DNA of 60,000 nt from Lingula anatina. Taxonomy: Eukaryota; Brachiopoda; Lingulata; Lingulida; Lingulidae. The stretch is taken from contig NW_019775423.1 in assembly GCF_001039355.2 (NCBI RefSeq), forward strand, positions 64,001 through 124,000, read 5' to 3'. The notes under the pieces are model-generated. The model did not search any database and was not told the origin of the DNA. It worked only from the letters and a program-made list of their open reading frames with translations. Made by a program: the position numbers and the translations under genes. Below are positions 38,557-51,062 of the stretch, piece after piece (positions within the stretch are counted from its first letter, which is position 1; the number at the start of each line of letters is the position of its first letter).

Positions 38557-41500
38557 CTACCTAATCACCAAATTTGGTATCACATATATTGCCTCACTGT
38601 CACCACCACATATAACGGTATTTGATTCAATGTCCAATGTGTTGATTGGCAAAAAGTTAGAGCCATGCATTAAATTAGTCACTTCTATCCTATGTTTTGA
38701 GGCATCAATTGTTAGCCAGGGATTGGAACCTGAAGGCTTGGGTTGTGTTGTGGCTGGGAGATGATGAACTGTTCTTGATTGTACACTACCAGGTGTGCCT
38801 GAAAAGATGGTTTTTACTTCTATTAATTTTTACAGACACTTTTAATTTGCTATTCAAATATATGAAACATAAATACTCAATCAGTAAAGGAAGTTTTCTC
38901 AAGACAATCTACCTAGGTTAATTTAACTGCATAAAGTAAGAAAAGACGCATCAGAAAAATAATTTTAAACAACTCTATATAACCTAAAACATCCACAATA
39001 TTATCTGTCCTATTATCATGTCCATACCACCTACCTTGTGACTGTGCTGGAGTCCTGGTATGGCTGACACTGGTCACATCCCAGTGCCAGACTGTGCCAT
39101 CTTCAGAACAAGTAAATAAATTATCAGGGTATCTTGGGTGAAATTTGACCTCCCACACTAAAATGAAAGATAATTTATTTTTTCATTTATTTATTTTATT
39201 TTTTTGTAATTATTATGAATGCTACATTAATTCCATGCTTTACCATAATGATTCTATTTAAAGCAATTTTTAATTCATTATTAATAAAAATTTAACAGTA
39301 AATTAATAATTTGAGTAAGGTTACAACACGACAATCTCAAGATCCAATTGTAAGGGCACTCAAAACAAAACATTCTTAAAACTAGACAAAGTAATTCAGC
39401 AAACGAATTTGCTAAAAACATACAAAGAAGAGAATAAACTGTGACAAATGTCACCACACATAATTTGCAAGTTACTTAACCACTTTCTCAGGATTTAAAA
39501 TCTTGACTTCTTTGACTAAGATAACATTAATACCACAAAGACTGCAACCCACTTACTGTCTGCAGCATGTGCATCTAGCAGTGTGACAGGGAATTTCTCC
39601 TGTCTCATGTCCCATATACACAGCACCCCGTCCTGCCCCCCGGTGGCCACTATATGAGGCTGACTAGGATGAGTATCCACACAGTGCAATGGTATTCTTT
39701 CTCCAGTTCTGTCAGGAAAAAAATTATACATTAACCTCTACATGTGTCATGCTTATAAATCTAATTCAATTACTAATGCCATTTATTATAGCATTGAAGT
39801 GGATATGTTTTCATTCATTATGTATTTTTCAATTATACGTGTAAAATTTTGGATGATTTACCCTTAAATTATCCAACCATGATTTCTGTAGTATAAATTG
39901 CAGTATGGCACTGATACACACAATCAAACAATGGCAATTATGACAATAAAACAAGTGTTTGGTATTATATTGTAAATTAGATTGATGTTTTATTCTAAAG
40001 GCTTACCAAGTAGCTATCTTCATCTTTACATAGAGTAATTCTTTAAGAAACCATTAACATCTGTATAACGGGCAAATTTAACCTTGAGCTAAAACTTCTG
40101 TTGTTTACACTTGCATTGCCAATAAAACTATTTTCACTCTCATTATATAATACTCTCTATATATTTCTAACTACATTACTGTATGCTATGCAATTGCCAA
40201 AAGGACTTATTTCATTTTCTGGGGTAGCGCTAGCAATTTTTTTCGCTTAGCCAAATCACCATTGTTTGTCAATTTGTTATCAAAATGGTTAATTTGACTA
40301 AAACAAATCAAATCAGGCCCTTTTTCTTTAACCAATTTAAGTCAGGTTTAGTATTTGGCTAAATTGGCGAGTGTAAGTGCTACCCCAGGTTTACTTACAA
40401 AAGAAAGATTCTGCTAGGTTCATCTTCAGGTTGTCTTAGGTCATAAACTTTGAGCTGCCCACTGGAGTTCACTGTGATCACTTCATAGTGTTTATAGTAG
40501 TTCACACCATTGATTGAGCAGCTGTCAGCTTTTTCTGGAAAAAAGTCATATCTAATAAGAACTGCAATGTTAATCAACAAATAATATACAAACCATAAAA
40601 CTGTCCACAGATTTGAAATGATCCAAATCAGGTTAAATATCAGTACTTTCATAAACACCATTACTTCTTACCTTAGGCAATAGCTGTAGGTACTCAAAAC
40701 AGACCAAATTGGCCAATAAAGACATAAAAAGACATACACATTTAAACCACACATTACCAACAAACTTGTTCACCTACCAATGGACCTTACAGGTGCCTGT
40801 TGACCAATGGCCAGAATATTCAACCTGCCATCCTCCCCTGCAGTGACCACATCCTGTCCTCTACATGCCACACTGGTGCAGGGACAGGGACTCTGCTTGT
40901 TCTTGTGGACATGCCAGCTCTGGGCAACACCCAGGGTCTGGAATAATTCAATATCTGATTAAAGCATAACAACTCCTTAAAATATTATAACTGTCTAGTG
41001 TATTCTACATCTATGACCAGTGGTCTACTTTCTTAAAATATGATTCATTTTGGGTTAGTAAAAGAAAATGAATAAAAAGTTTTACTCATGTAAAAATTGC
41101 ACTTCATGAAATGATGAGTTCTCAAATATCATTTTGCTGTTTTCATTTTGTTGATAATAGCATAATTAAGAAAGTTATTAATGTGATAAATGGCCTTACC
41201 TGTGAATTTTTAAAATGCTTGTATAAGTTGACTTGTCCTGTTGATGAGGCTACGAGTATATTTTCATGATTAAAAAACTGAAATAAAAATGTAAAATATT
41301 TTGTATTACAACAAATATTGCCTTAAATTCAAAATTTTAGGAAACAACAATATTAAGTGTAACCTCTAGTAAGAGGAAATCCCCTTGTAATTTTATATCA
41401 CACACAGACAACAGCAACAGAGTATGACTAGAAATTCTGATAATATCAATAATGCACAAAAGTTGTATTTGGGTAGAAAACACTCCCATGGGCTTTCCTG

Positions 41501-43074
41501 AGCAAAAATCCTCTCTTTTTTGTTGTAAGTGTTTCCTGTTCGTGTGTGATAATCCCCAAATCAATAGCTATAAAGGGTAAGTTGGCTTATTCTGACTATT
41601 CTGGATTAACTTCAAATTACCTTCCCACCACACCACACACAGCTGATCACAAATCAGTAGACAGTAAAGTGAAATGTTATAACAGAAGCACACCTTCTTC
41701 CCCTACCAGGTAAGTAAATATTTTTTAATGTTTTCAACCAGCATTTACAGTTGGATCCTTTAATGACATGGGGATGATATAGTTTGGGTACTTCTTTTTT
41801 TCTTAGGGTTGTCCCATGCCTAAAGCTTGGGTTTTAAAGCTTTAAACTCAGTGCCTGTTATCCTATAAAATGCCGTATCTGAGCTTTCGCCTTATCAAAA
41901 TCTGATGAAATTCATGAACCATCTTTAAAAGCCAAAACCCTTATATGCTGATAGCTTCAGATCGGGTCATTTATAGTATACTTTTGATGTGATGTCACTA
42001 AAAGCACAAAAACCTTAATAACCAGGAAAAAAGACCCATGTGTAAAAAAAAAAAAAAAAAAAAAAAATGCCACCCTTTGGGAATGGTATGTTTATATATG
42101 CCAATATGGTATGGCAAATATCAATTCAGTTAACACCAAAACATATTGGCTTTTGGTATACATCCTAAGTCTGTTCACATTAACTCTAGGTTACATTCAA
42201 AACTACACTGATATGACCCACAGACATGGCAGTGTTTCCACTGAGTCTGCTCAATCTCATTGAAAATGACATCAGTGAGAAGTATCCATCATACCTGTAT
42301 GTCTGTGACGTCCCCACAGTGAAGTACCTCACACAGCAATCTAGGCCCCGACTCTGGTGGCTGCTGTCTGGACACAGAGAAATTTAACTGTTCCTTTTCT
42401 CCTTCTGCTTGGGTCCATAAACACACTTTATTTGCAGCCTAGGTAACAAAATTATTCTTATACAGTGTATATGGTTTGTCTTCAGTTTGAAATAAATTCA
42501 TGTCAAAACCAGGAACAGCTAACTGAAACTAAACTTTTTTAGAATTTCCAATACAAGATATTATGTGTGAAATGACATGTAGGTATATGGTTATAATTTT
42601 AAAACTTTACACAAGGTATTTTTGAATCAGGGTAGATGTTCGTAACCGGTTACGTGTTTATGAGTGGGGTGGTGTTGATTTTGGGGGTGGGGTGGGGGGG
42701 AGGCAGTCAAAAAATGCATTATTTTTCTATACTCTAACATAATCTAATGCACTCAAAATTAACTTCCTTTAACCATGCACTTAAAAATGACAATGTTCAT
42801 ACTGTTATTAAATTTCATTTTCTCCTAACAAGGGAACGGTACTGATAATTGTTAACAATGACACCGGTATGACAGGTCCTAATCTAAGACTGAATAGCAA
42901 TCGGTTATTTTGCGATTACCCCTAGTACGCTTTAACTTACCACAAGTCACTTACCCCATTATCCCAACTACCTGTAACAAATGTATCTGACTGTTCTAAA
43001 CCTTTCTGTGATGTCGGGCGCCAACGAATTTTACTGATTTTTTGTGAAATGAATTTGGCATTGACCTCCGCCAT
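38557..43074 (-). CDS. NUP43: Nucleoporin NUP43 (WD40 beta-propeller)
   Basis: NUP43 is a beta-propeller subunit of the Nup107-160 (Y) complex of the nuclear pore, also found at kinetochores. Minus-strand exons in order: 43074-42955, 42438-42295, 41277-41200, 40937-40778, 40534-40399, 39708-39557, 39157-39035, 38798-38557. They sum to 1,155 nt, giving 384 aa; human NUP43 is 380 aa. Diagnostic segments are ATGGQDGVLCIWDMRQ, MWEVKFHPRYPDNLFTC with SEDGTVWHWD, and the C-terminal INTLDIESNTVICGGDSEAI. The last exon contains no internal start and would be missed by an ATG-based ORF search. The start MAEVNAKFISQKISKIRWRP matches the usual family N-terminus. Structure and length are ordinary and the gene looks intact. 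Confidence 0.95.
40219..40388. mobile_element. Foldback element abutting a NUP43 splice donor
   Basis: Ends CTGGGGTAGC (from 40219) and GCTACCCCAG (to 40388) are inverted, with further inverted homology around TTAGCCAAAT. The 170-bp element lies in a NUP43 intron, four bases from the donor hexamer (40393-40398, minus strand) of the exon 40534-40399. Confidence 0.65.
42043..42067. repeat. Poly-A run in NUP43 intron
   Basis: A 25-base A tract on the plus strand within the intron between NUP43 exons 2 and 3. The first NUP43 intron and the region 41,278-42,294 otherwise show only AT-rich non-coding sequence. Confidence 0.9.
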
Positions 43075-44536
43075 TTTCAAAGTTGCACATGGCGCGGAAC
43101 ATCCGGGCATTACAATTCTAATATTCCGTACTTTTTATTTAAAAGAATTTTAAGGCAGCTTTAATCGATTTTACTAAACGTTATCCTAAGAGAAAACATG
43201 AGTGTGGCACTCCAATGTATCAAATACAGGCTCTGATAAATATGAAACGAATCTTCTTTGGTATCAATATTTGTAATATTGTTCTATGATAGCATTTATT
43301 TATTGATCTATTGACCATGTATCGTTAGGTTTTTTTATCCACTCATTTTGCCTTTCACAGACCATCAACAGTGGAAAGTGGTGGATAGCAACGACGCAAG
43401 AAAAGGTACGATAATTTCACTTGTAGAGTTGTTATATGATGACCACATTTTAAAGATTGCGGAGAAAACTATGGTGACATAATTTAGTTAAATTAGGATT
43501 GTCTAAGTATAACTGTTTTCATGGAAATGTACAGCATTGGCACTTGCCACTTGCCAACACTGGGACTGTTACTGACGTTACTACTGGCACATACACATCA
43601 TCATACTGTAATCATATATTATTGATAAACGAAGAACACTGATGTAAAACTCCCACAGCAAATATGTGACAAGCTGCGCACCGAAGCATAAGCCTAGGGG
43701 TTTAGAATATGAAAAAAATCAGATCTGATGCTTTTAAAACATTTATCAATAGAAGTTACCAATATAACAGTTTGCGCTTCTAAGCTGATTGCGCGTTTGC
43801 ATGATATGATTACAGTCTAGTCTCTAGGGAATATTGTGACAAAAAAATAAGGGAAAAATCATTATCCTAAAATAATTACTCTTTGACTGGTAGTTTGTTT
43901 CACAAGACTGTAAGGTGTTATCCATGGTAAGTTAGTTAGCCTACATGTACATGTACACATAAACCTGCAGCACAGTCAGGAATTCTACCACAAAAAATTT
44001 CACATTTTATTTGCTGGTATTTATATTAATGCAGGTATTATAGAGGTATTCTTGTTGCATAGTCATATCTTTTTACGATACACTGGTTTAAAGTAACTGC
44101 AGTACTTTGAGTTCTTATCAGTACAGTAGCGCTCCAGAATAAGAATTGACTGAGCTCCATTTAGATTTCTTTCTAGTACCAACGAAATGAAGCAGGATTA
44201 ACAGAGGAAAGAGTTTGTCAGTTTCACTATTTTTTGTCTATGTGTGAAATATGTCTGTTCAAATAATGGATTCAACTGTAAGTTAAGGTATGAGTACAGT
44301 ATATACTAGTATTTGACTAATACACCATGGATTTGCCTTGCATTTATATATGTTTATTCCTTCTTTCAGAATCTCCATAGTGTCTCAAGCTGTTTTTGCT
44401 CGGTGAAAATTACTCACAAAACTCAGGGGAGACCTCTGACCAACAATCAGTAAATAATGAACTTACAATAATAATAACCAAGGGAATATCCTTTCTACTA
44501 CTGTGTTACTGTTTTGTGTACAATCAATCAGACAAG
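43075..44536. promoter_or_regulatory. Divergent promoter region between NUP43 and the DUSP gene
   Basis: NUP43 (minus) and the phosphatase gene (plus) are head-to-head. A possible 5' UTR exon of the phosphatase ends at GTACGA (43406). The coding exon begins after the acceptor TTCTTTCAG (to 44369). The compact arrangement suggests a shared promoter near 43,080-43,400. This rests on layout only, as no TATA box is obvious. Confidence 0.4.
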
Positions 44537-45097
44537 ATGTCTATATTCATGCAGATTGCTCAAGTCACTGACCATCTCTTTTTGTGCAGCGCCTCTGCGT
44601 TGTCAGAGAAACGCATAAAAGAGCGTGGGATCACATGCATCATTAACATCACAATGGAGGTACCAAATCTGAGAATCAAAGGAGTTGAAGCTCTTCAGAT
44701 TAATGTGGATGATGTTCCACACACCAATTTGGCTGTGTATTTTGACCGCTGTGCTGATAAAATCAAAAGTGTGCAAAGCAAAGGAGGGAAAACTTTGGTC
44801 CACTGTATCGCAGGGGTCAGTCGATCGGCCACCATCTGTATTGCCTACATGATGAAACACTATAAGATGTCCCTGAGAGATGCATTCAGCCATGTCAAAG
44901 CCAAAAGACCCTTTATTAGACCTAATGTGGGCTTCTGGAAACAGTTGATAGAATATGAGAAGAAATTGAAAGGAAAGAACAGTGTCAAGATGGTGTCGTC
45001 TCCCATAGGATGGATACCAGATGTGTATTCAGATGAAGCAAAGAGCATGGTTTGGGAAACAACTTATAACAGCACTTTCGGGAAAAAGAAACGATAA
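44537..45097 (+). CDS. Atypical dual-specificity phosphatase (DUSP14/18/21-like)
   Basis: This single coding exon of 186 aa starts at the ATG of MSIFMQIAQVTDHLFLC. The catalytic loop HCIAGVSRS places the nucleophile at Cys90 and the phosphate-binding Arg at Arg96. The general acid is probably Asp59 in DDVPHTNL. FIRPNVGFWKQLIEYE follows, typical of the DUSP14/18/21 subgroup. There is no MAPK-docking (rhodanese) domain, as expected of atypical small DUSPs, which dephosphorylate Ser/Thr/Tyr residues of signalling proteins. The frame is open upstream to 44396 but lacks an earlier in-frame ATG. The orthologue among DUSP14, 18 and 21 cannot be fixed from sequence alone. An AATAAA near 45990 may be its poly(A) signal, implying a 3' UTR of about 900 nt. 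Confidence 0.92.
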   Translation: MSIFMQIAQVTDHLFLCSASALSEKRIKERGITCIINITMEVPNLRIKGVEALQINVDDVPHTNLAVYFDRCADKIKSVQSKGGKTLVHCIAGVSRSATICIAYMMKHYKMSLRDAFSHVKAKRPFIRPNVGFWKQLIEYEKKLKGKNSVKMVSSPIGWIPDVYSDEAKSMVWETTYNSTFGKKKR

Positions 45098-46730
45098 AGT
45101 AAATTCAATTTCTGAAGTAACTAGTTGTATCACATTTCCATAGCCTGGAGATATTATTGTGACTCATACTGCATAGTGCTTGTAAGATTTTCATTATATT
45201 TCTCAATAGGATACAGGAGCTTTTATAAAAATAGGTATTTGTAATTTATGTTCTTTTGTTCTTACAATGTACTGCAGTACATATTGATAATCACACATTT
45301 TATGCACTATGACAGTAATTTACTCAGTAATTTCCATATAAGTCAATGATACAACCAAAGATAATTTTTGATATATATAAAATCAAGAATGTATTACAAA
45401 AATGTTCAACCAAAATGTTCAAAATCAGCCTGGAAAATGGGTTATCTCTAGTCAGTTTTTATGAAGATGTTATGGTACCTGTGAAATCCTGAATATTTTA
45501 ACTTTTTTGTAAATGTATCATTTGATTTCATAAATTGGCATAAAAAGCGATATTTGAAATCTTCTTTGTAATGCATTCTTGGTATAATTTATAACCAATA
45601 TGATATGCATGTTATATATTTCTTTAAATCATTAAGGTATTATATCTTAGTTATGGTCAAAAAGGTTAATCAGATGTCATTCTTGCCAATATTGAGCTCA
45701 AATATCCACTCTTGGTGATTATGTTATGGTTATTTGACTGAAAACTAAAAAAAACCCTGTTTACTACAACATTTGAGTGATCTTATGAATTTGATGTGAT
45801 ACACTAAGTTTACTGCAGCTGTCACATTATGTGAATCTCTGTGTATATTTTTATTATTTCATAATTAGGTTTTATCAGAGTATATCACTGCCATTGGTGC
45901 CACAGTTTTGATTGATTTTAAGCATACACTTGTAGGCCATTCTTTTTGTCTCATTTTCTTGTGTCTGCCAGCACATTTATTCATGAAAGGAATAAAATCT
46001 AAATTCCATATTATATTTTTGATGCTATTTGCAGATTTTTTCAGTATCCGAAATAGTAGTTAAATAGAAAGCTGATTTCTTATAGCAGTTATTCTACATT
46101 GACAGCAACAACCAAGAACTGTGCTGTGCACTTTGTAACTACCTAGATGCTGGTGTTTAAATATTACAATCTGATAGCACCACCACATATAACATTATTG
46201 AAAAAGGATGGCTGAAGTAGCAAATGTTACAACTTACCAAGGAGAAATCACCAATTTTTGTTTTATTTTGTTTTATTTACCATCTGCACTGACAAAAGAT
46301 TTGCCCCAAATCTGCAGATATTTAATTATGAATATGTTTTTAAGTCACAATACAATTAATTTTTCCTCACTTTGCAAGTGTTTTCTTTTTTTTTTTTAAT
46401 TTAATTATTTATAATTTTTTGTTAACGTTACTATTTATTCAGTGTTGATATGGAGTACACTATGTAAGTCAGTGATTGGGTTGTTATATTGTTATAAAGT
46501 CATGTTTCTGTTATGTGTTTATTTATTTGAAGTAAACCTTTCACAATGTATATTGACACTTTTATTCGTTTTATTTTATCTAATTTGATTATGCTTTTAA
46601 TTTTGTTTATTTACTCTGCAGAAGCAATTGTGGGTTGCAGTTAAAAGTCACATCTATCACATTTTGGTTTTACATATATTCAAACTAAGAGACTGGTCAG
46701 AACGAGGCAGGGCACATATGGTTTTATTTA

Positions 46731-46942
46731 AGCCCCCTTTACACTGGACGGCGTCCTTTCTGCGTCCAGCAGTACGGCCCCATTTGAGAGTTAAAATATT
46801 ATAATACTTTGCGTGCCGACAACTGGCCGATCATTGAGCATTCATTCTGATACAAAATCAATGCTCGTGTTTCCTTATTTAGACCACAGCGATGCCAACT
46901 TTCATGGTCGCAGAAAGGACGCCGTCCAGTGTAAAGGGGGTA
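46731..46942. mobile_element. MITE with 3-bp TTA target-site duplication
   Basis: Terminal inverted repeats of about 32 bp begin CCCCCTTTACACTGGACGGC at the left (from 46733) and are mirrored at the right (to 46940). The 212-bp element is flanked by TTA at 46728-46730 and 46943-46945. A TTA/TAA target fits PIF/Harbinger-type insertion. No coding capacity. The TIR sequence differs from the element at 36,500. Confidence 0.75.
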
Positions 46943-49820
46943 TTACTATGTGATATACCTTGCTATGCAGGCTCTTTTTCGAAAATTACATCGAAACGAT
47001 CAGTATAGAATATTTTGTTGCTCGTGAATTGTAACTATTTCGGCAAACGTAAAATAAAAAAAAGCATTACCTCTTATCTCACTTGGACAACTTATTTAAC
47101 TTATTTCTTATCAAGAAGTTAATTTTCTCGAAGGAAAATATCCTAATTTACCTGGAATTGGTTAAGAAAGGTGAATATTTCGTGTTCCATGGCGGCATAA
47201 AAATATTTTCCACGTAAACCCAGGATTATCTGCATATTCTCGACATTTTGCTTGTAGCCATAGCGTCGCTCACACCAGACCCACGCCCGATCAGATTAGA
47301 TGTCAGTCTGAGTCACGTCATCAGACGAACACGCCCATAATGTGGATTCAGGATTTTATTAATTGGGGTAATGATAAAAAAAGCTATTGCTCCAGGGTTC
47401 TGTTTCAGTGAAGTTTTTCAAAGGTCTTTTTACAAGATTTTTCTCACAAACTCACCCCTGTGTCTTTTATTTTATAGTCAAAGTCAAAGCAGCGTTAAAA
47501 GCAAAACTTATCTTCTCTACGTAGGGGTTCCTCACGCGTAGGAGCTGTTGTCTAAAGTTGACATGTCGAAAGAGATGCTTGGTTTCAGAAAATGTGAAAA
47601 GGATGCAACGACATTCTATAAATCTTTGGCACAGTGGTAAGGATGAAGGGCTAACAGCTGAGAATTTCTAACTTTCGGGGGAAAAAAAGACAGCGTCGGG
47701 GTAACGAGTGCACCTTACAGGAAAAAGTAACAAAAACGTTTTTGTATGTCCATTTCTTCTTAGAATGCAAGCTAATTGCGTCTACCTATTTGAACACCTC
47801 TTGTAAGTCATTCCATTATTCTTTTACAGTTTCAGACAATACTCGGGAGCCAATAAACTTTCTTCAACCAATGTTCTTCAACCAAGCCTGAACAATTCCA
47901 AATTTGTTTTGTCACTGAAAAAAAGCATCTTAAATGATACACCAGATAAATTTAGTTTCGATGCTCAATATCCAAAGATAATTGACAACAAATACCCTGA
48001 CACTCAGGGTGCCCCTCTTTGATATGAACGACACTTTTCCAATGAAAAACTGCAGATGCCAAAGAAACTCCAACTACTATTTTGGGGGCATTAAACAGAA
48101 CAAGGAAGGCCTATGTATTTCTACATTTCAAAGACTTGATCATTTCCTCCGAGATAAGATCGCTTAAAACTTGACTTTAACGTGGGAAGTAACAATAAGA
48201 TTAGAGTGATCATCTGACATGACACATATTTTGTTCCACCTGTGATACGTTGTTTGTCTCTACAGTTCTCTGTTTCCTACTGAATTTAACGTCTAATCAT
48301 TAAATGATTGTAAAAGTGACAGCTGCTTTATGCACTGTAACGAAAGGTTAAACTGTCGGTGCCACCTGCCTCAAAATCTGTATCAATGTTCTTAGTTTGA
48401 GACTTCTTCGCATTTTGTCACCCTATTTTTTATCTTCTTTTTATAACTATGAGTAAGGTTTTCTAACGTGTTTTATTGAATAACGTGCAAATCGCATTAC
48501 CTTAAGTCCCGCAAGGGAAGGGGCGGGGTAAAATATGTTTTGAATACTTAAACATTGTGCACGGATATCACGGCTTCTTTGCGCTGATAAGTTTTCAGAA
48601 ATGTGAATTAGAGACCCGCATGCCTACCTTAAAGAAAAAAGAGCAATGAATCAAAGACGAAACATTAACCGGGTTTTAACTTATGTTCCTAAGAAGCTAC
48701 ATATCAAGTGGTGGAAACTGAGAAAAATATGTGTTCACTTTTTGGTGATCTGCCCCTATCAATTATCACTATCTGAAAAGGCTTAAGAAGGAATGGGAGT
48801 AATCTGCCCAATAATTTAACACCCATTTAACTGTCATTTGTCGCCCTATGTTCTATGGTGGCAGATTAAATCCCAGTATCATTTTACTAATGACCATCTG
48901 CGTTTTTCACCTTCTGTAGTTTAAATGTGTTTTATAATTTCCCCGACTCCTTTCGTCTGTTTTTGAAAAGTCAAAGAATTAACATCTGCATTTCAAACAA
49001 AATAGCGCCTAATTCAAATTCGAAGCGTATTCGAGCACTTATTCATTTTGAAACATATGTAGAAAATATGACACCTGGGGGCATGAAACATTGAAAATAA
49101 ATGTACTTTACATATTGCATGGCGCTGTTTTGCCGCGTCAAATTAGGGGAGTTTTAAAACGACATAGGCCTAATGGAACTATCGAATGGTTGTTACACTG
49201 TTACAAATTGTTGTTGGGACGAAAACAAACAGTGCCTTTACTTAAGCAAAACTCTTTCAGATTCGAAAAGAAAAATACATATTCATTTCTTATTTTCGTG
49301 TTAGTGTATCACCTTTGCGACGCGGAACCTCTATCTAAAACCTTCATTAATATGTCAATCTAAAACAAGACCCGCAGGTGAGTGTTAGATTTGAATTTTT
49401 GAATTTGACAAAATTCCATATCAAAGATGTGTCGCCAGACCAGCGCTTCGCCAGGGTACTTTTCAGTTGACGCTCAAGACAACATGACGTGTGCGATGAT
49501 CCGGAATGACCTGTATCACTCTGACGGCACCGACTGTATAGACTCAACCGTTATCTTGGGTATTATCTAAATACCAACCAATAAGGTAAGTATTAAAGGT
49601 GTAATATTCACCTGAGCGCAGGTATATTAGAGAGCTGATGGAAGTGAAGCGAGCAGAGAAACACACGCCATGCTGAGAGGAGTGAACATCGGCAAACTTT
49701 TTCATTTGACGATGCAAGAGCGGCTAATCCGCAGCGGTATTTTCTCACAGTAATTTACCGACATTAAACTTAAATTGGCATACAAAAATTCCTTAGAGGG
49801 AAATCTGAATAGCAATATTG

Positions 49821-49827
49821 TATAAAA
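49821..49827 (+). promoter_or_regulatory. Candidate TATA box of the Olig gene
   Basis: TATAAAA lies about 46 bases before the first in-frame ATG (49867) and about 139 before the more likely start (49960). If used, transcription would begin near 49850. E-box-like CACCTG occurs at about 49,611. Confidence 0.35.
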
Positions 49828-49959
49828 ACGGCCCTTTGTGAGCTGGGACTGAGAAAAAGGCTGTATATGCGTTGCGAAGCAATCAGTGACTTGACAATTC
49901 TTTATGTGGACTTAGAGGGGAAAAAATTAAAAATAAGATTGCAATATTACTTAGAAATT

Positions 49960-50691
49960 ATGACCACGCTCGAGAACAGGGACTCAGATCAAGCTGACCA
50001 CGGCATTGATTCAAGAGCGTTGCCTGTAGTTGACAGTGCCTATGAAGATGATGCCTGCGAAGACTTAGAAACTGACAATTGTGACATTTCAGATGATGGG
50101 CAAAATGATTGTATTACAGACAATTTTACAGCTAAGCGTTCTTCTGTGCCAGGGAAAATTCGACTGAACAGACGACAGGAGAAGCGCTCAAAAGACATTA
50201 ATTCTGACGAAAGAGATGTGCTTCGTTTGCGAATTAACATGCGAGAACGCCAAAGAATGCATGATATCAATTCAGCGTTGGACGGGCTACGGCAAGTTAT
50301 GCCATACGGTCATGGACCGTCAGTCAAAAAACTTTCCAAAATGGCCACTCTTCTCTTAGCCAAAAATTACATCATCACGTTGACGCGGTCATTAGAAGAA
50401 ATGAAGAAATTGGTGTGTGAGATGCAACAGCGCTCGCACTCTTTCCAAAAAATGTCGCCCAGAAGCCCACCAAGTATAGTTTTGATGCCATCAGCAGTGG
50501 ACTCGGGCAGTCAACCAGTATCTAGGGAATTGTTTCAGCCTCGAGCAACTTTTCCACCAGCTCTTGCAATGAATTTCACCGTTGGTCGCCTGCCTGCGGT
50601 CCACATCCCGCCATGTCCGTGTGCCTGCCAGCACTGCACCACTGCTACGGAAACGGCTGGTGACTTGTCCCCGGGAAAACAGCGAAATTAG
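49960..50691 (+). CDS. Olig: Olig-family bHLH transcription factor
   Basis: This is a nuclear bHLH factor of the Olig/Beta3 group; these dimerise through the HLH and bind E-boxes, and in animals they direct neural cell fates. It has a single exon. The bHLH occupies about residues 88-152: basic region INMRERQRMHDIN, helix 1 SALDGLRQVMPY, the group-specific loop GHGPSVKKLSKMATLLLAKN and helix 2 to SLEEMKKLV. 'DGLR..MPY.HGPSV' and 'SLEEMK.LV' favour Olig over Bhlhe22/23. The Cys-rich C-terminus (PPCPCACQHC) resembles the Cys/Pro tail of Olig proteins. Starting at 49960 gives 243 aa; the frame stays open to an ATG at 49867 (274 aa), but its N-terminus looks like untranslated leader. Confidence 0.9.
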   Translation: MTTLENRDSDQADHGIDSRALPVVDSAYEDDACEDLETDNCDISDDGQNDCITDNFTAKRSSVPGKIRLNRRQEKRSKDINSDERDVLRLRINMRERQRMHDINSALDGLRQVMPYGHGPSVKKLSKMATLLLAKNYIITLTRSLEEMKKLVCEMQQRSHSFQKMSPRSPPSIVLMPSAVDSGSQPVSRELFQPRATFPPALAMNFTVGRLPAVHIPPCPCACQHCTTATETAGDLSPGKQRN

Positions 50692-50998
50692 TTTTGAAAA
50701 TTAAAAACTTTTTATATGCTAATCTGACGAAAATGTACATAAATAGATGCAAGACAAAAGAGACAGTAAAAAATACTTTCGCATTTTTTGTATTAATACT
50801 TAGTTTTCATTTAGTAGTTATAAGCTTGTAATTGATGCATAATTGCTAGTGGGTCTTTTACATAAAGACTCATTTAGAAGAAGAAACCATAATCATTGTG
50901 AAAGACTTCAGCTTATGCTTACATAACTGTATATTTTGCCTTCAACGCCGCATTGTCCATCTTAAATGTTCATGCCTTTATTTGCAAAAGTGCAGAAA

Positions 50999-51062
50999 AC
51001 AGATCTGTTGATATAACTTCAAATATATCAACAGATCTGTTGATATAACTTCAAATATATCT
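50999..51062. repeat. 32-bp tandem repeat, two units
   Basis: The unit beginning ACAGATCTGTTGATATAACT occurs twice in direct succession with a 32-bp period, about 310 bases after the Olig stop codon. Each unit contains the palindrome ACAGATCTGT. Confidence 0.9.

Larger units (their letters stand above)
45098..49866. other. Intergenic region between the DUSP and Olig genes
   Basis: The DUSP 3' UTR occupies roughly the first 0.9 kb. Then come AT-rich sequence, a MITE at 46,731-46,942 and unannotated sequence. Donor-like sites are present at 49378 (CAG/GTGAGT) and 49574 (AAG/GTAAGT), but I find no coding exon attached to them. Small ORFs here lack any recognisable family pattern. Confidence 0.5.

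Noticed and set aside
44396-44536. N-terminal extension of the DUSP frame
   Set aside because: The frame is open but begins with TTG and has no upstream ATG; the normal family N-terminus begins at the ATG at 44537.
49091-49363. 90-codon ORF upstream of Olig
   Set aside because: No family pattern, AT-rich codon use, no supporting splice structure apart from a chance-looking donor at 49378.
50040-50270. Antisense ORF over the Olig gene
   Set aside because: Shadow of the bHLH coding sequence; no independent evidence.
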